In this document: positions 60,018 through 64,000 of the stretch, piece after piece
How positions within the stretch are numbered: the first letter of the stretch is position 1
Layout of the letters: every line of letters starts with the position of its first letter
Assembly: GCA_007922305.1 (NCBI GenBank)
Contig: ML677358.1
Location: 15,583,564 to 15,647,563, forward strand
DNA from: Dermatemys mawii
Taxonomy: Eukaryota > Chordata > Testudines > Dermatemydidae
Direction: 5' to 3'
DNA: 64,000 nucleotides
Program-made: the position numbers and the translations under genes
Notes under the pieces: model-generated
Databases searched by the model: none
Seen by the model: only the letters and a program-made list of their open reading frames with translations
Told to the model about the DNA's origin: nothing

Positions 60018-60083
60018 AAGCAAGTTGATTGGAGATTGGACTAGATGATCTCAAGAATCCCTTATGGCCTTAAAATCTATTCC
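60018..60083 (+). mobile_element. CR1-like LINE 3' end, very short
   Basis: GATTGGAGATTGGACTAGATGATCTC, then CTTATGGCCTTAAAATCTAT, fits the last bases of a CR1 subfamily whose UTR ends GGCCTTAAAATCTATGA. It is more diverged than the 45.5-kb copy. Confidence 0.65.
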
Positions 60084-60140
60084 TAGTAAATCTTTCCCTT
60101 GCATAAATAAGTTACAGGCATTAGGCCCATTTATAGCATA

Positions 60141-60203
60141 CAGGGCCTTACTCAAAGCCCACTGAAAGTCTCCCATTGACTTTATAGGGCTTAGGATCAG
60201 GTT
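60141..60203. repeat. Palindromic MITE-like element
   Basis: CAGGGCCTTACTCAAAGCCCAC and GGGCTTAGGATCAGGT are imperfect inverted repeats, with GAAAGTC and GACTTTA mirrored near the centre. Short and non-coding. Confidence 0.6.
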
Positions 60204-61585
60204 TATATTGAAACCATGCATATCTCTACTGTAGGAATGTAATAGGTAAAACATTTTTTTCTACCTCATCAGAATTTGGTGTGTTGGACACAAATGCTAA
60301 TATACACATATCTAATTATTTAATTTTTCTGTAACTCCATTGATGAGTGGTCCCATTGAACTTGGCACATGGACAAAATGTACTCATACAGTTAATCTAT
60401 AATGTAAAACAAGACATCAAAGAGAAGCTGATGATGAATGCACTCTCTATTTCTGCTCTTCCATTAGAAATTTCATTTGCAGCTGGACCTTCTGCATAGG
60501 ATGGCTCATAAAAATCCCAGAAGCAAAACCAGGTTTCATGTCATTGTGGTGATGAAGGTACGTATATTCATTACCCAATGCCTCTCAGATTGCTTCCTGA
60601 TGTTGGTAGCTGATGGGCTATTGTTCACAAAGCTCTTGCTGGGTTTAAACCATCTGCATGGCTAGTATTGAGGAGAGATTGTAATGTGATGCTGAAGAAC
60701 ATCCCCCCACCCCACCTCACCCCCCAAAACAAATAATGTAAAGCAAGAAGCAAATATCTGCACATTCCGGCCATTTCAGACTCTAACCATCCCAACAATC
60801 ATCTATTCATCTAAGACTGTAAATGAATTTCATTTTTGTAGACACGAGGAATTGCTATAGTACCAGGAAAGCAAGGCTGAGTGCTAGAAATCCATAAGCA
60901 AGTTAAGCCAGTCCAAACCTACTATTGCATCTCCCAATCCCAATATCCCACTGCTGGGCTTCTTCTGACTTAGGATTGCCAGTTGAGCCAAAGTGCACAA
61001 TGTGGTTAAGATAGGGGAAAGTTATGTACTGTGGAGGATACTACCCACCCACTGGAATGGTGGGAAAACTTGATGGGAGTGGCAGGGATTGGGACTTCTC
61101 CAGTAGAAAGGGAGAGGAGAACACCTGCTGGGACACCCAGGTAGCCTCTCCCCCTCAAGAGGCTCTATCCACCGCTGGCCACTGATTGGTCCCTTGCTCT
61201 CCCCTTTCATTAATTTAAATAGTCCAGGACCCAAGGAATCTTTTTGTTCATGCCCTAAAACAGGAAAGGAGCTTAAAGTGGTGTTATGGGAATGTGTAGA
61301 AGAGCTTCTGTGCCCCGTAAGGGCAGGCAAAGCTTTCCTAGCCGAATAGAATCAGGAACAGGACGACTAGGTTTAGCACTGAGATGGCAGTTTCCTGACA
61401 AGATATCAGTTCATTGTGAAAATGAAGAAAGCTTTGGTCTCTTTCAGTCTCAACCCTGCTAACGCTGGTACACTTTCTTTCCTGACTGGAGAAGTAACAA
61501 CAGGCAATGTTGGAAGGTTGTGATTCTGGGAAGGTCTAGGCTAGAGGGCATTGGAAATTGAATAGCTGCAGGAGCATTGAGCAGC
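60204..61585. other. No gene or bounded element
   Basis: Short overlapping frames; nothing recognised. Confidence 0.48.
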
Positions 61586-61587
61586 AG

Positions 61588-61615
61588 TTCCAACCCTGAG
61601 ATTCTATGATTCTAG
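61588..61615 (+). mobile_element. CR1 LINE 3' terminus scrap
   Basis: TTCCAACCCTGAGATTCTATGATTCTAGG is the CR1 terminus. Sequence upstream to about 61530 may belong to the same eroded copy. Confidence 0.7.
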
Positions 61616-64000
61616 GATTTATGCCAACACCAGGGAGAGGTTACTGGGGGCAGGGGGGTAACAAGTGAAATTAACCCAGATTGTATCTGACTGGCTTTGT
61701 GGGAACTCTATAATACATTGAGCTCCAACAAGGCAGCCAGGTGACGAATGACAGCCAGGCTTCAAGGATGAAGCTGTATGCATTCAGTGATTTGTCAGGA
61801 GAGACACAATGTGGGATCAACTCAGACCTCAAGCTAGTGAAAAGGAGCGGCGAACAGGAGTTTTCTGGGGGAATTTAGAGGGGAAGTCGGGAACTAGATT
61901 CACTTACCATATCTTAAACTTCTTTAAGCTTAAAGCCCCTAGTGGCCAGTTTCCAGTGCAGTTAAAAGACTAAAGAAGGCTACTATGGGAAGATAAAGAC
62001 CTGGGATTTTGCTAATGAGCCTTGTGCTCACGGAACAGGGGGAGACCTTGTGGCCTTTTTTGGGCTAAGGTCCCCCCCTGTTAGTAGCCTCTGTCCCCAT
62101 CACTGAGGTGTGTGTGTGTGTGAAAGGATTCAGAAGAGTGAGCTGAATCCTAAGGGTAGACCAAGGAGAGTTGACCCTGAGTTATGGGTTACATGGTAGA
62201 ATCCCTGTAACCACTGGCACCACTTAAAATGCCTGGTTTGTGAATACAAGGGACAGGGAAGGCAGGTAGTGCCCCTCCTGTGTTAAGTCTAATGAAGTTG
62301 CAACCTGCCACTTGAAGACAGATGCGGGGTGGATTTTATTTGCCGCTATGTGCGGATCAAGCATATAACACTTCCAATTTATTTTCCTTGGGATCAGAAC
62401 TCAGCTCTCCAGAAACAAAGACAAATTATATTAGGATTTTAAATTGGCCACAAGACATCTACAAAGAAGCAACCCCCTTTTCATCTAACACAAATTGGAC
62501 CTTTTCAAAATATAATAGCATAAAGCCAGGTAGGGGAGCTGAACAGCTGTCTGCCTGCATCCCACACTTCACAGACTTCAAATGAGTGAGCAGGATTTTA
62601 AAAGACTTTTTTTTTTTTGGAAACAGGAGAGGATTCAATAACAATTGTAGGTTCACATACAAATAACAAAGGAATCTATAGCTTCCCAAGTCATTTAAGT
62701 GACAAGTTAAATATTGGTTTTAATTTAGTGATCTTCTCTTTCCTAAGGAGCAGATTTTAGCAAAGGGGAATAAATTAACAAGTTTTTTTTTTAAGTGACA
62801 ATGATCAGAAGATGACAATGCAGAAAAACACAAACTCTAGGATCTCTAGATATTCTCACTACCTTTGAGGCCATGAGAGAAAATGGAAAGTCACAGGAAA
62901 GAAGCTTCCAGAACAATCGCCGTGTACCAGCATATGTTAAATGATCACACACGTATGGCCTATAGCAACTGTCGTTCCCAATGGATCCCAACATGGAGTC
63001 CATCCTGAGGAACCAAGCACATTTCTTGGCTGATCAGCTTTGGTTATGTTCCTGGATGGTTATACAGCAAAGCTGGACTCCCAAGCCTAAAGTACAGCCT
63101 GACCATCCGAGCAGTTCAACCTCAGGTGAATTAGTTAAGGGCAGGGATATGTGCACTTTGCTCCATATTCAGGAGACCCGGAGAACTGCCTCAACAGGGT
63201 TGCTAAAAAAGGAGACAGCCAGGCTATCAGGCCTGCATTCCACTCTTATCTCTCCAGCCTTCCAGATCTTCATTTGTCCAAAGCTCTTGAAGGACATTCA
63301 CATCATTGGCATTGCACTGTACATCAAGTAAAGCATTTCAGAAAATGGTGTCTCGTTCTTCCCTCCCTCAACATGGAGAATTTCAGCTTTCCAGGCCCCC
63401 AACACCTACTTTTTGGCCAAATACATTGTTTTTAATTAAATTTTTTTTTCAGCTTTTAGCTGCAATTTCCATTTTTGCCAACAAAAAGTTAAAATTTTCC
63501 TTGGAAAACAAACACTTTCAGTGGCAAATTTCATTTCATCAATGTCACAGATCCACAGGGTCAGTGTTATGACCTCAGATTTCCAGCAGTCTCTAGACTT
63601 TCAGTGCACCAGACCTGCAAAGTGTCTCACTCTTCCTGTGCAGGCTAGGTCATGGAGCCTCCTTAGGCTGAACCTCTGGGGCTCCTGATCTCCTGTTTCA
63701 CATCATGAGCTCTGTTCAGCAAGTCCAGCCGCGAAACACTCCTGGGAAGAGGCTTGCATTTTCTTCAGGAATTAATGTACCTCTGCAAGTATTTGCAGTA
63801 ACACACAAGCAGCATTGTCAAAACAATACACTTTAGTAGTCAACTGGACTGAAGCCTAGGAAGTCCTTGGATTAGCACAGAGAAAGGAAGGTCCAAATCA
63901 TATTCCACATCCCTTCTGGTCAGCCTGCAGTACAATCAAGCTTTAATGAACCCCATTGTTCAAACACTGTCTCTGTCTGATCTGCCTGGTCAGTTCCCAG
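61616..64000. other. No gene; TG microsatellite and unrecognised sequence
   Basis: A TG run of about 7-8 units lies at 62107-62122. The last 450 bases read like part of a repeat (long phrases without frames) but could not be classified. A 116-codon frame at 62981-63331 has no family motif. Confidence 0.45.

Noticed and set aside
1..64000. CRISPR arrays, insertion sequences, operons or phage genes
   Set aside because: No regularly spaced repeats, no bacterial gene density and no prokaryotic signals. All repeat evidence points to a vertebrate nuclear genome.

Overview
This window looks like non-coding nuclear DNA from a reptile, most likely a turtle; a crocodilian is less likely. The evidence is the repeat content. 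There are CR1 LINE 3' ends with the ATTCTATGATTCTAT-type terminus, Penelope-like element (PLE) tails of the kind that abound in turtle genomes, an R2-clade retrotransposon remnant, LTRs with turtle-style architecture, CORE-SINE/MIR-like SINEs and many short palindromic MITE-like elements. I found no convincing host gene: no exon series with splice sites, no tRNA or rRNA gene, and no bacterial-type organisation. Nearly all longer open frames are chance frames or parts of mobile elements.

Layout. 1-14 kb is mostly old unique sequence with a CR1 3' end (1.6 kb), a short palindromic element (4.8 kb), a hAT-like non-autonomous element (5.1 kb), a PLE tail scrap (10.5 kb) and an AC microsatellite (11.9 kb). 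14.05-14.8 kb is a GC-rich LTR-like block on the minus strand. 15.6 and 17.4 kb hold two inverted copies of one unclassified repeat. 18-30 kb carries CORE-SINEs, a GC-rich hairpin repeat (24.5 kb), a small DNA transposon (25.9 kb) and two PLE tails of different families (28.1 and 29.0 kb). 30.5-37 kb is the busiest part: AC and AG microsatellites, a palindromic repeat, a dead R2-clade 3' end with zinc knuckle and restriction-like endonuclease remnants (31.7-32.9 kb), and two unrelated solo LTRs with exact 5-bp target duplications (33.7-34.4 and 36.2-36.9 kb).

42.8-45.6 kb contains a 1.2-kb antisense CR1 reverse transcriptase fragment, a palindromic PLE insertion with a 16-bp target duplication, and a sense CR1 3' end. 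54.7-56.1 kb has a MITE nested in an older palindromic repeat. It is followed by the clearest element of the window: a young PLE insertion (55161-56051) with a GIY-YIG endonuclease fragment, a roughly 300-bp inverted 5' arm and a perfect 13-bp target duplication. A 10-N assembly gap sits inside the palindrome. The rest, to 64 kb, is mostly unrecognised sequence with a probable long LTR-type repeat at 58.3-59.0 kb.

The common thread is retrotransposon biology rather than a gene system. Two independent PLE copies share a 'snap-back' structure, an antisense copy of the 3' part joined to the sense copy inside one pair of target duplications. PLE tails of two families carry a hammerhead-ribozyme-like core. 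Family assignments rest on motifs and recalled consensus sequences, not on database searches.
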